NCBI RefSeq assembly: GCF_026790145.1
Contig: NZ_JALAMS010000039.1
Location: 1-64,000 of the forward strand
Direction of reading: 5' to 3'
From: Bacillus_I endophytica_A
Lineage (GTDB): Bacteria; Bacillota; Bacilli; Bacillales; Bacillaceae_H
DNA: 64,000 bases
Positions within the stretch are counted from its first letter, which is position 1. Each line of letters begins with the position of its first letter. Position numbers and translations under genes: made by a program. Positions 16,232 through 26,341 of this stretch are shown piece by piece. The notes beneath the pieces were generated by a model. The model made no database searches. It was not told the DNA's origin and was given only the letters and a program-made list of their open reading frames with translations.

Positions 16232-16588
16232 CTAGCGTGACAGGCTTTCAATTATCACGTTTGCAATAGCATACTGCTCACTATGTGATATAGCCAAGTG
16301 TGTAATTTCGTGTTCATTTTTAATATAAGGTCTTCCAGACGATTCATATTCAATCTCAATATCTTGAAAAGAAAGCAATGAACCAATGCCTGTTCCTTTT
16401 GCTTTTGCATAGGCTTCCTTAGCAGCAAATCGGCCTGCTAGAAACTCTATTTTCCTTTTGTTTGAAAGCGTATAAAACTTCTCTTGTTCACAAGGTGTTA
16501 AGATTCGCTTTACAAGCTTGTCGTTACGTTCTAATGCCTTTTTTATTCGGACAAGCTCAACAATATCATTTCCCATTCCGATAATCAT
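16232..16588 (-). CDS. acpS: Holo-[acyl-carrier-protein] synthase
   Basis: 118 aa, the typical size. GMGNDIVELVRI and FLAGRFAAKEAYAKAKGTGIG are the Mg/CoA-binding motifs. AcpS transfers phosphopantetheine to acyl carrier protein. The frame stays open to 16795, but AAAGGAG before the ATG at 16588 fixes the start. The open extension overlaps the divergent rhomboid gene. Confidence 0.95.
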   Translation of the reverse strand: MIIGMGNDIVELVRIKKALERNDKLVKRILTPCEQEKFYTLSNKRKIEFLAGRFAAKEAYAKAKGTGIGSLLSFQDIEIEYESSGRPYIKNEHEITHLAISHSEQYAIANVIIESLSR

Positions 16589-16760
16589 AAAGAGTACTCC
16601 TTTTATAATAGACTTACATGACATGCTTTTTATTGACTTGACTTTATGTAAAGAAAGGGACTTTATTAGAACTTCTTTTCCCTTTATGAAATAATGAAGA
16701 AGATTTGTAATCCTTCCTAAATTAAGCACATTAGATATATTGAATAGAGGAGATGAGTTT

Positions 16761-17348
16761 TTGTTTGTTCGTACTGAGAATTTTAGAGAGTTCATAAAGC
16801 TCTATCCGGTTGTGTTTCTACTTATTTTGATTCACATTGTTGTTTGGCTTCTTGCCAAGATCCCTTTAGAAAGCACGCAATCGCTGATCTATTATTTTAT
16901 TGGGATTAACGGGAACATTTCTCAAGGAGAATGGTGGAGACTTATTACCCCTATTATTACACATATAAGTTTTTCCCATCTTCTTTTTAACACATTTTCT
17001 CTCCTAATTTTTGCTCCTGCCCTTGAAAGGATATTAGGGAAAGGGAAGTTCATTTTAATGTATTTCACAACAGGTATCATTGCTAACGTTGCAACATACT
17101 TACTTGAAAATATTTACTATACACATGTAGGTGCTTCTGGCTCTATTTTTGGTTTGTTCGGAATCTATCTTTTCTTTTTACTCTATCGAAAAGATATTCT
17201 TGGACGAGACAATACTCAAGTGATAATGACAATGGTCATTATTGCACTTGTTATGACGTTTGTAAATTCAAATATTAACGTTGTTGCCCACCTTAGCGGT
17301 ATTATAAGTGGCTTCGTTCTCTCTCTTTTCACCCTTCAACGTAAATAG
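16761..17348 (+). CDS. ydcA: Rhomboid family intramembrane serine protease
   Basis: 195 aa with about six membrane segments. GASGSIFGLFG carries the catalytic Ser and VVAHLSGIISG the catalytic His; HISFSHLLFNTFSL holds the oxyanion His/Asn residues. The frame opens at TTG 16740, but GGAG lies within that stretch and fits TTG at 16761 (product MFVRTENF...). Substrates are unknown. Divergent from acpS, as in B. subtilis. Confidence 0.9.
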   Translation: MFVRTENFREFIKLYPVVFLLILIHIVVWLLAKIPLESTQSLIYYFIGINGNISQGEWWRLITPIITHISFSHLLFNTFSLLIFAPALERILGKGKFILMYFTTGIIANVATYLLENIYYTHVGASGSIFGLFGIYLFFLLYRKDILGRDNTQVIMTMVIIALVMTFVNSNINVVAHLSGIISGFVLSLFTLQRK

Positions 17349-17355
17349 CACGAAC

Positions 17356-17384
17356 AAAAAAGGAACCTTTTTAGGTTCCTTTTT
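17356..17384. terminator. Terminator between convergent ydcA and uvsE
   Basis: AAAAAGGAACCT-TTTTT-AGGTTCCTTTTT. The right arm overlaps the last codons of uvsE. Confidence 0.88.
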
Positions 17385-18348
17385 CAATGATTTCAAAGCT
17401 TCCTTTTGATAAAACGTGAACATCATCATATTTGCTTAAATCTCTCATGAGCTTCTCTAGTGCTTTATCCTTCTGTTTTGCCTCAATCATGCAATCTAAC
17501 AGATCGACCGTTCCATTTATAGTACGAAGAAATCGAATAAACATCTCAGGATCCACATATGGAGCATGCGCCCGAAATTGTTCCTCATTCCTTGGACTAG
17601 AAATATGCATTTTCATAGGAAGAGGCGAATGAGCCCATGTCCCAACCATCCTCTCTCAATGATCTTCCCATCTTTCCCCCTCATTGTTTGCTAAATGATG
17701 GTGAAGGTCAAAAATAAAAGGAATATCAATCTTTTCACATAGATATAAAACATCTTCTATATTGAACGTTGTATCATCATTTTCAAGCAGAACCATGTTA
17801 GCAATAGACTTTGGTACAAGAGCCCAATTATGAATAAATTGTTCAAGCGCTCTCTCTTTGTTTTTATGTGCCCCTCCCACATGGAGCACACAGCGATGTT
17901 GAGTTGGAATACCCATCCCTTTCAGAAGGCGAGCATGCATTGTTAGTGTTTGAACGGAGTTTTTCAAAATCTCAGGCTTTGTGGAATTTAGAAGAACAAA
18001 GTGATCAGGATGAAAATCAACCCTCATTGGATGTTCTTCTAAAAATGATTTAATTTCTGATAAGACGGGTTTCAATGGCTTCATATAGTCCCAATCAGAA
18101 AGATCCTCATGGCCTGCAAGAGGAATAAGACGAGAACTCAACCTAAAAAATTCTACTTCATTCCATAAGTTATGTTTTAAAAGACGAAGGCAATTTTCAA
18201 GATTTGAAATCGCAATACGCTCAAGTTTCCGAATAGCAGCTTCTCAAGTACCAATTTTTTCAAAGTTTGCATATGTCATTGTTTGAGAAGGAGAACTATT
18301 CACAAGTTCCATACTCATGGCAACATATCCAAGACGTATTTTTGTCAT
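17371..18348 (-). pseudogene. uvsE: UV damage endonuclease UvsE, two in-frame TGA codons
   Basis: A single reading frame of 326 codons encodes the whole UVDE family fold: LGYVAMSMELVNSSPSQTM, LRLLKHN, RVDFHPDHFVLL, CVLHVGGAHKNKE, LENDDTTFNIED, FDLHHHLANNE, MKMHISSPR, MIEAKQKDKAL, with the metal-binding His and Glu residues present. It is broken only by TGA at 18244-18246 (codon 35) and TGA at 17656-17658. No frameshift is needed. UvsE nicks 5' to UV photoproducts. Each stop is one transition from CGA or TGG. It is absent from this position in B. subtilis, so it may be a transferred gene now decaying. Confidence 0.85.
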
Positions 18349-18408
18349 CTTTTACACGCTCCCTGCTTCTTAGCATGCCCCTCTAAGAAGCTCGTTATCA
18401 TAAAAATA

Positions 18409-18442
18409 AAAAAGCTCTAGCAGCATGTGCTAGAGCTTTTTA
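18409..18442 (-). terminator. Terminator of cshA
   Basis: AAAGCTCTAGCA ... TGCTAGAGCTTTTT hairpin adjoining the cshA stop codon. Confidence 0.88.
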
Positions 18443-19915
18443 TTATGAAGACTTACGTGTTTTGTTTGTGCGTGAACGACGTTGCTTCATATCGTATGAA
18501 CGTGAAGATTGCTGACGTCCATCTTTATTTCTATAGTTGCGTTTATTTTTAGAGTAGTTACCTTTACCATATGATTTTTTACGATCTTTTTTCACTTGTA
18601 AAGGCGGCTCAGATGTTAATTTAACAGGAGTTGTATCAGGCTCTTTTGTCATTAACTTAAGTGCTGCTGCTACTACTTTCGCTGCATCGTTCTTCTCTAG
18701 AAGATTCTCAGCCATTTGCTCGTAAGAAGAAAGGTTTTCTTCGTTAATTGCACTTGTAATTTGGTCAAAAATTAGACGTTGTTGACCTTCAAGAGCATCG
18801 TCTAGGCTTGGAACTTTCATTGGCTCCATACGACGTTTTGTTGTTGCTTCCACGTTTTTAAGATGTGGAATTTCACGAGGTGTCACAAATGTCATTGCTT
18901 TACCTTGTTTCCCTGCACGACCAGTACGTCCGATGCGGTGTACGTAGCTTTCTGGATCTTGTGGAAGGTCAAAGTTATAAACGTGACTAACACCTGAAAT
19001 ATCTAATCCACGTGCAGCAACATCTGTTGCAACAAGGATATCAATTGAACGCTCTTTGAACTGACGCAATACTTTCATACGTTTACCTTGTGTAAGGTCT
19101 CCGTGAATACCTTGTGCTGCATAACCACGCGTTTGAAGAGCTTCTGATAGCTCATCAACACGACGTTTTGTACGACCAAAGACAATTGCAAGCTCTGGTG
19201 CTTGGATGTCTAGAAGACGAGTTAATGCGTCAAATTTCTTTTGCTCTTGTGTTTCAATATAGTATTGTTCAATATTTGAAACTGTCACTTCTTTAGACTT
19301 TGTTTTGATTACTTTTGGCTCATGCATGAAGCGCTCTGCAATTGCTTGAATTGGCTTTGGCATTGTTGCTGAGAAAAGTAATGTTTGGTGTTCACTTGGT
19401 ACTTCTTTTAAGATGCTTTCGATATCTTCAATGAAGCCCATGTTTAACATTTCGTCTGCTTCGTCAAGTACAACTGTTTGTACGTCTTGAAGACGAATTG
19501 TTTTACGGTTGATATGATCTAGCATTCTTCCTGGAGTACCAACAATGATTTGTGGTCCTTTTTTCAACGCACGGATTTGGCGACCAATCTCTTGTCCTCC
19601 GTAAACAGATAAAACTTGAACACGTTTATAATATCCAATTTTATATAGTTCTTCGGAAACCTGAATAGCTAATTCGCGTGTTGGGGCAATAACAATTGCT
19701 TGAATACGAGGATTATTTACATCAATTTTCTCAATAAGAGGAATACCGAATGCTGCTGTTTTCCCTGTACCTGTTTGTGCTTGACCGATTACATCGTTAC
19801 CTTCAAGTGTAACTGGAATCGTTTGGGCTTGAATTGGTGTTGCCTCTTCAAATCCCATTTTACTAATTGCTTTTTTCAGCGGTTGACTAATTTCAAAATC
19901 TTGGAATAACGTCAA
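18443..19915 (-). CDS. cshA: DEAD-box RNA helicase CshA
   Basis: 490 aa. The helicase motifs are all present: TPIQAQT (Q), AQTGTGKT (I), PTRELAIQ (Ia), TPGR (Ib), DEADEML (II), SAT (III), HGDLTQ and ATDVAARGLD, HRIGRTGRAG (VI). A basic Arg/Lys/Ser tail completes the CshA architecture. It assists mRNA decay and ribosome assembly, mainly in the cold. AAAAGGAG fits TTG at 19915 better than the TTG at 19924. Follows murF, as in B. subtilis. Confidence 0.95.
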   Translation of the reverse strand: MTLFQDFEISQPLKKAISKMGFEEATPIQAQTIPVTLEGNDVIGQAQTGTGKTAAFGIPLIEKIDVNNPRIQAIVIAPTRELAIQVSEELYKIGYYKRVQVLSVYGGQEIGRQIRALKKGPQIIVGTPGRMLDHINRKTIRLQDVQTVVLDEADEMLNMGFIEDIESILKEVPSEHQTLLFSATMPKPIQAIAERFMHEPKVIKTKSKEVTVSNIEQYYIETQEQKKFDALTRLLDIQAPELAIVFGRTKRRVDELSEALQTRGYAAQGIHGDLTQGKRMKVLRQFKERSIDILVATDVAARGLDISGVSHVYNFDLPQDPESYVHRIGRTGRAGKQGKAMTFVTPREIPHLKNVEATTKRRMEPMKVPSLDDALEGQQRLIFDQITSAINEENLSSYEQMAENLLEKNDAAKVVAAALKLMTKEPDTTPVKLTSEPPLQVKKDRKKSYGKGNYSKNKRNYRNKDGRQQSSRSYDMKQRRSRTNKTRKSS

Positions 19916-20259
19916 TTGTTTCAAACTCCTTTTAATCTAAATTCCCATAAGCATTATATCTATTATAAAAGAACTGCTTTAACGTGAGGAAGTGGTGCTA
20001 ACATAGCACCACTTCTTCTTTTACGTTCATAACAATGATCACAAGCAGAAATGTTCTTACTGCATGGAAGAGTAAGACTTATATATCATCAATTAAGAGC
20101 GAGAAAAACTCTACCTTTTTCTTCGCAGAATCCTTCTTTATCCTAAAGGTCGTTATCAAATGTTATTTTAGATGTTATCATATCACTAATATGAGTAATA
20201 TTCAAGTAACCTAAAAATTACATTCCTTGTCTTTCACGTAAGTGAAGGGGCTTTATAAC
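19916..20259. other. murF-cshA intergenic region with a hairpin
   Basis: 344 bases without a gene. A perfect 12-bp stem (GAAGTGGTGCTA-ACA-TAGCACCACTTC) occupies 19989-20015; on the minus strand it lacks a T tract and is followed by TATAAT-like sequences that could be the cshA promoter (-10 at about 19957-19962, weak -35). Nothing else was recognised. Confidence 0.5.
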
Positions 20260-21636
20260 TTATATTCCTTTTTCTAAGAGCGCTGTAATAACTTGTTCTA
20301 ATTTCATACCACGTGAAGCTTTAAAAAGAATAACATCTTGCTCTTTTATAATACAGCTCAGTTGCTCACTTAGTGTGTCCTTATCCTCAATATGATAAAC
20401 ATGTTCAATCCCAGCATCTGATGCTCCTTTAGCAACTTCCTCACTTAAAGGTCCATATGCAAAGACGTATGATACTTCATTTTTATCAATAGATTTTCCA
20501 ACTTCATAATGATATTCTCGTTCATCCTCACCAAGCTCAAGCATATCTCCTAGTACCGCTATTTTTCGGTTGTATCCCGAAAGCTCATGCAAGAGGTGAA
20601 GAGCAGCTCTCATTGCTGTTGGACTCGCATTATAAGCATCATTAATTAAGCGAGCACCACTACTTGTTTCAATCACTTCCATGCGCATTTTTGTTAGCTG
20701 CAATTGAGATAAACCTTTCACAGCTTCCTCTGCTGAAATGCCAAGTGCTTTTCCAACAAGAATGCTTGCTAACGCATTTTTCACATTATGTTTTCCAAGC
20801 ACAGGTAAATGACATGTTACGTTTTCATCTGTTGATAATGAAAAAACGGTGCCGCTTTCTGTTTGTGTAACATTTAGTGGTCTTAGGTCACAGTTTTTAT
20901 TATAGCCAAATGTATGCTTTTCAAATGATACCCCTTCACTTAATTTAGCAAGAAGCGGTTCTTCCCCTTCATAAATAAATACGCCGTTATTGTTCAAACC
21001 ATTCACAATTTCGAATTTTGCTTTTGCAATTCCTTCTCTGCTTCCTAAATTCTGAATATGAGCTTCTCCAATATTTGTAATAACTGCGATGTCTGGTTCG
21101 CCAAGTTTTGAAAGAAGGTCAATCTCACCAAAATCACTCATTCCCATTTCAAGGATGGCTACTTCAATTGTTTCGTCAAGCTCAAGCATTGTAAGGGGAA
21201 GACCAATATGGTTGTTTAAATTCCCTCTTGTTTTTAATACTTTATATTTAGTACTTGCAACAGCTGCAATCATATCTTTTGTTGTTGTTTTCCCATTGCT
21301 TCCTGTAATACCAACAACTTGTATAGAAAGGGATTTGCGGTAGTTATGTGATAGAGCTTGCAAAGCTTGAAGCGTATCATCAACAAGAACAAGCGGAACC
21401 CCTTCAGGCTGAGGTGTTTGATCTCGTTGCCATAGTGCTGCTATTGCTCCTTCTTCATATGCTTGTTCAACAAATTTGTGGCCATTAAAATTGTCACCGA
21501 TTAATGGAATAAATAAGTTTCCTTTTTGAATTGTTCTCGTATCTGTAGAAACCCCGTGAATCTCAGTTTTTTCTTCTTTTGTTACATCACTATTCGGAAT
21601 CCATTCATTTATCTTTGCTAATGTTGCTTTAATCAT
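20260..21636 (-). CDS. murF: UDP-MurNAc-tripeptide--D-Ala-D-Ala ligase MurF
   Basis: 458 aa Mur ligase. GITGSNGKTTTKDM (about 109-122) is the ATP loop; EMGMSDFGEI, NDAYNASPTAM and GDMLELGEDE are further family motifs. It adds D-Ala-D-Ala to the peptidoglycan precursor in the cytoplasm. It lies 85 bases after ddl, which makes its substrate. Confidence 0.96.
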   Translation of the reverse strand: MIKATLAKINEWIPNSDVTKEEKTEIHGVSTDTRTIQKGNLFIPLIGDNFNGHKFVEQAYEEGAIAALWQRDQTPQPEGVPLVLVDDTLQALQALSHNYRKSLSIQVVGITGSNGKTTTKDMIAAVASTKYKVLKTRGNLNNHIGLPLTMLELDETIEVAILEMGMSDFGEIDLLSKLGEPDIAVITNIGEAHIQNLGSREGIAKAKFEIVNGLNNNGVFIYEGEEPLLAKLSEGVSFEKHTFGYNKNCDLRPLNVTQTESGTVFSLSTDENVTCHLPVLGKHNVKNALASILVGKALGISAEEAVKGLSQLQLTKMRMEVIETSSGARLINDAYNASPTAMRAALHLLHELSGYNRKIAVLGDMLELGEDEREYHYEVGKSIDKNEVSYVFAYGPLSEEVAKGASDAGIEHVYHIEDKDTLSEQLSCIIKEQDVILFKASRGMKLEQVITALLEKGI

Positions 21637-21676
21637 TTTTCACTTGACTCCTTTCACTTCACAATAAGCGCACAAG

Positions 21677-21704
21677 AAACACTATCCATAAATGAATAGT
21701 GCTT
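21677..21704 (-). terminator. Weak hairpin between ddl and murF
   Basis: On the minus strand a 13-bp stem with two G-U pairs (GCACTATTCAT / ATGGATAGTG) is followed by a poor T tract (TTTCTTG). It may attenuate rather than stop transcription into murF. Confidence 0.45.
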
Positions 21705-21721
21705 CTTCCTGCTCTTTCTTT

Positions 21722-22783
21722 CTACATCGTATGTTTAATTTGCTGTTTCTCTGCGTGACGTTCCATACCTAGCTCAACTAATTTTTCAATTAGCTCACTG
21801 TAAGGTACACCTTTATGCTCCCATAAAAGCGGGAACATACTAAAAGGTGTAAAACCAGGCATTGTATTTACTTCATTAATAACTAAAGAGCCGTCTTTTG
21901 TTAGAAAGAAGTCTGCACGTACTAAGCCTGAACCATCAATCGCTTTGAATGCCTTAATTGCTTCCTCTTCCATACGTGCGTATGTTTCTTCACTAATTTC
22001 AGCAGGGATAATAAGAGCTGTATCACCGTCTTGATATTTTGACTTGTAATCATAGAAATCTGTTTTGGCAACGATTTCTCCTACAACAGAACAAGAAGGA
22101 GCATCATTTCCTAGAACACCGATCTCAACTTCACGAGCCGTAATACCCTCTTCAACAATGATTTTACGATCGAACTGAAATGCTTCTTCAAATGCATTTA
22201 CAAGTTCTTCTCTATTTGTACATTTGTTAATTCCAACACTAGAACCTAAGTTAGCTGGCTTAACAAAACAAGGATACCCAAGTTCTTGTTCTACCTCTTT
22301 ATACGCAGCATCTTCATTATTTTTCCAATCCACCTTTAAAAAGTGAACGTATTTCACTTGTTTGAGACCTGCTTGAGCAAACAAGTTTTTCATAATTACT
22401 TTATCCATTCCAGCTGCTGAACCAAGCACTCCATTTCCTACATAAGGAACATTCAATAATTCTAACATTCCTTGTACAGTACCGTCTTCTCCATTTGGTC
22501 CATGAAGTAATGGGAAAACAACATCAACTGCTTCTCCTTCTTGAGACAACGTGCTTAGTGACGTTGGTGAAATTGCTTTTTCTGTCAATGTTAATTCTTC
22601 AACACCTTGTACTTTTCCTTCAATTATTTCACCGCGAATCCATTCGCCGTTTTCCGTTATATAGACAGGGTGAACTTCAAATTTCTCCCCATTCAATGCA
22701 TTGATAACCGCTAGAGCCGTTTGTAAAGAAACCTGATGCTCTGCTGATTTTCCACCATATAAAAGTCCGAGTTTAATTCTCAC
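21722..22783 (-). CDS. ddl: D-alanine--D-alanine ligase
   Basis: 353 aa ATP-grasp enzyme: LLYGGKSAEHQVSL at the N-terminus, FPLLHGPNGEDGT, CFVKPANLGSSVGI, and EVNTMPGFTPFSMFP at the C-terminus. It joins two D-Ala for MurF. GTG start with AAGGAGG upstream. Members with Y versus F at the drug-sensitivity position cannot be judged with confidence here. Confidence 0.96.
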   Translation of the reverse strand: MRIKLGLLYGGKSAEHQVSLQTALAVINALNGEKFEVHPVYITENGEWIRGEIIEGKVQGVEELTLTEKAISPTSLSTLSQEGEAVDVVFPLLHGPNGEDGTVQGMLELLNVPYVGNGVLGSAAGMDKVIMKNLFAQAGLKQVKYVHFLKVDWKNNEDAAYKEVEQELGYPCFVKPANLGSSVGINKCTNREELVNAFEEAFQFDRKIIVEEGITAREVEIGVLGNDAPSCSVVGEIVAKTDFYDYKSKYQDGDTALIIPAEISEETYARMEEEAIKAFKAIDGSGLVRADFFLTKDGSLVINEVNTMPGFTPFSMFPLLWEHKGVPYSELIEKLVELGMERHAEKQQIKHTM

Positions 22784-22820
22784 AATTGTTCCTCCTTCGA
22801 CATTCCTAATGTCCTCGTCT

Positions 22821-22849
22821 ATTGTATCACTTTCCCTTCATTTTGCGAA
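22821..22849 (-). promoter_or_regulatory. Possible sigma-A promoter of ddl-murF
   Basis: TTCGCA (22844-22849), 17-base spacer, TACAAT (22821-22826) on the minus strand, about 40 bases before the ddl start. Confidence 0.55.
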
Positions 22850-22958
22850 AAAAAGATTGTATATTTTTGAAAACAGAATCCATTTTCCTATATCTTTTCC
22901 CGCTTTACTTTTTACCTATGAAAAAGCAAGGTTGGCTTATGCTTTTTTAAATATCCTC

Positions 22959-22990
22959 AAAAAAAGTCAGGCTTCCTGAGCCTGACTTTC
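22959..22990 (-). terminator. Terminator of the MFS transporter gene
   Basis: AAAGTCAGGC-loop-GCCTGACTTT followed by seven T on the minus strand. Confidence 0.85.
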
Positions 22991-22999
22991 TTGTCTACC

Positions 23000-24148
23000 T
23001 TATAAAGGGGTTTTTTCTGTTTTTCTTACTGGAATCATAATTAAGAGGAATGCTACAAATCCTAAAATCGCCGCAACTAAGAACGGGCTTTGAGGAGAAA
23101 GTGATTCTCCTAGCACACCTGATAAAAGGGGAGCAATTGCAGCTCCAAGCCAACGAATAAAGTTGTAACCTCCAGACGTAATTGCACGCTCATGTGGTGA
23201 ATTCCCCATTACATGTGTTGTAAAGAGCGCATTGTTTAATCCCGACGCTAGTCCAGATAAAATAATAATTACGATTTTTAACCATAAAGGCTGAACAACA
23301 AATAATAAAATAAGCATAATTGCAAATACAATTAATGATACTTTAAGAAGTGTCTTTGGTGTCCATTTTTTCTCAAGCTTATGAGAAAGAACAGCAGAAC
23401 CATATGCTAAGCACAGTCCCCAACCAAAGAAAACAAACCCAATTTGAATAGCTGATAATCCTAAAACAAGTGGAGAATATGCTAAAACTGTAAAGAATCC
23501 GTAGTAATAAAGCATGCCTGAGAAAGCACCTTGTAAAAATGGTTTATATGCAAAAAGCTTAACCATTTCTTTTACCCCTGGTGCCTGTCTTTTTTGTTTT
23601 AGTGGTGGTTGCTTTACAAAGAAACTTACAAGAATAAAAGCTAAAAGAATAAGAATGCTTGTTACAAAGAATGGATAGCGCCAGGAGATGCCGCCTAAAA
23701 TGCCTCCAACTAATGGACCTGCTGCCATTCCAAGACCAATTGCTGCTTCATACATTCCAATTGCTCCACTTGCATCACTTGAAAGAGCAATAAGCAGCGT
23801 CATTGCTGTTGCAAAGAATAAAGCATTCCCTAATCCCCAACCAGCTCTAAATCCGGAAAGTGTACCAATTGAATTAGAAATCGCACAAAGAAATGAAAAA
23901 ACGGTAACAATAGCTAAGCCTGTTACCATGAGCTTTTTATCACCAAGTTTTGCTGCAAATAGCCCTGCTGGAATCATCATAATGGCCATTGTAAAAATAT
24001 AAGCCGTAAAAAGCATTTCAACTTGCCAGTGACTTGCACCAATTTGCTTTGCAATCTCTGGAAGAATAGGATCAACAACACCTATTCCCATAAATGCTAG
24101 AAAAGTTGCAAAAACGGTAATAATGCGTCCTCTTTTTGCATTTTCCAT
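23000..24148 (-). CDS. MFS efflux transporter, 12 membrane segments
   Basis: 382 aa drug:H+ antiporter-1 type protein. The first segment contains FLAFMGIGVVDPILPEIA, the loop 2-3 motif is GLFAAKLGDKKLM (motif A variant) and motif C is AAIGLGMAAGPLVGGILG, typical of exporters. The ATG at 24148 is spaced 8 bases from GAGGAG; earlier in-frame starts overlap that site. It follows the MerR gene by five bases and is presumably its target. Substrate unknown. Confidence 0.8.
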   Translation of the reverse strand: MENAKRGRIITVFATFLAFMGIGVVDPILPEIAKQIGASHWQVEMLFTAYIFTMAIMMIPAGLFAAKLGDKKLMVTGLAIVTVFSFLCAISNSIGTLSGFRAGWGLGNALFFATAMTLLIALSSDASGAIGMYEAAIGLGMAAGPLVGGILGGISWRYPFFVTSILILLAFILVSFFVKQPPLKQKRQAPGVKEMVKLFAYKPFLQGAFSGMLYYYGFFTVLAYSPLVLGLSAIQIGFVFFGWGLCLAYGSAVLSHKLEKKWTPKTLLKVSLIVFAIMLILLFVVQPLWLKIVIIILSGLASGLNNALFTTHVMGNSPHERAITSGGYNFIRWLGAAIAPLLSGVLGESLSPQSPFLVAAILGFVAFLLIMIPVRKTEKTPL

Positions 24149-24153
24149 CTTCA

Positions 24154-24555
24154 TCACTCCTCTAATGTTGTTTTGAGATATTCTGTTCTATCCATCAGTT
24201 CATGAAGCTCTTGTTCAAATCGCTGCATACGTTGGATTTTGCGGGCAAGTCCATTAATTTGAACTGACAGTCTTTCTTGGAAATCATCTAACCCTTCTTG
24301 AGTCAATTCTCCACCTGCTCTTCTTCGCTCAATCCGCTTTTTTAAGTGAACGAACTGCTGGAGTTCTTGAAGGGAAAAGCCAAGCACTTCTTTAGCTTCA
24401 ATGATCTTTTTTAGTTCATTAATATTTTCCTCAACGTATAGTCTTGTGTTTCCTTTTGTACGCTGTGGAGGTGTAATAAGTTCCATTTCTTCATAATACC
24501 GAATCGTTCGTTTAGTAAGCCCTGTCATCTTCATTACATCATCTATTTTATACAA
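24154..24555 (-). CDS. MerR family transcriptional regulator
   Basis: 133 aa. The N-terminal winged helix (YKIDDVMKMTGLTKRTIRYYEEMELITPPQRTKGNTRLY) is followed by a coiled-coil dimerisation helix; no metal-binding Cys or large effector domain. AAAGGGGAG selects TTG at 24555, with no support for the longer frame to 24630. It is expected to control itself and the adjacent efflux gene. Confidence 0.85.
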   Translation of the reverse strand: MYKIDDVMKMTGLTKRTIRYYEEMELITPPQRTKGNTRLYVEENINELKKIIEAKEVLGFSLQELQQFVHLKKRIERRRAGGELTQEGLDDFQERLSVQINGLARKIQRMQRFEQELHELMDRTEYLKTTLEE

Positions 24556-24577
24556 GATATGCTCCCCTTTACATTTA

Positions 24578-24587
24578 ACGTTAACGT
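24578..24587 (-). promoter_or_regulatory. Possible MerR operator
   Basis: The palindrome ACGTTAACGT lies between the MerR start and a TTGACA at 24625-24630. The -35/-10 geometry typical of MerR targets is not clear, so the assignment is tentative. Confidence 0.4.
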
Positions 24588-24885
24588 AAGATTGTATATT
24601 TATCGTACTCCTCATTAATATAATTGTCAACTAAGTGAAATATGCTCTATGTTAAATAATTCTTTTTAGATTATCGAATATCAGAGAAAAAGAGGAAAAT
24701 ATTTTGCCCTATTTTCCTTTTTTAGTGGTACCATCAAAAAGAATAGCTGTGAATATTTTATGCATCTTTTTCCTACTTTCTAACAAGACTAATTAAGTAG
24801 ATAAAAAAGACAGTAAAAATGTAAGCACTATTGAAATGAAAGAATCATACACCTAAACAACGAAGATTGTAATGGAGGTTCGAAA

Positions 24886-26307
<1,422 letters not shown>

Positions 26308-26308
26308 T

Positions 26309-26338
26309 AAAAAGGCTAGCAATATGCTAGCCTTTTGT
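26309..26338. terminator. Terminator between convergent aspA and proA
   Basis: AAAAGGCTAGC-AATAT-GCTAGCCTTTT hairpin. Confidence 0.88.
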
Positions 26339-26341
26339 TGT

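Noticed and set aside
16219..16266. A 15-codon plus-strand frame with GAGGTG upstream, next to acpS
   Set aside because: It overlaps the acpS end antisense and encodes no recognisable peptide.
17371..18348. TGA decoded as Trp or selenocysteine in uvsE
   Set aside because: Intact genes in the window end with TGA, and no selenocysteine hairpin is evident after either codon; nonsense mutation or sequencing error is simpler.
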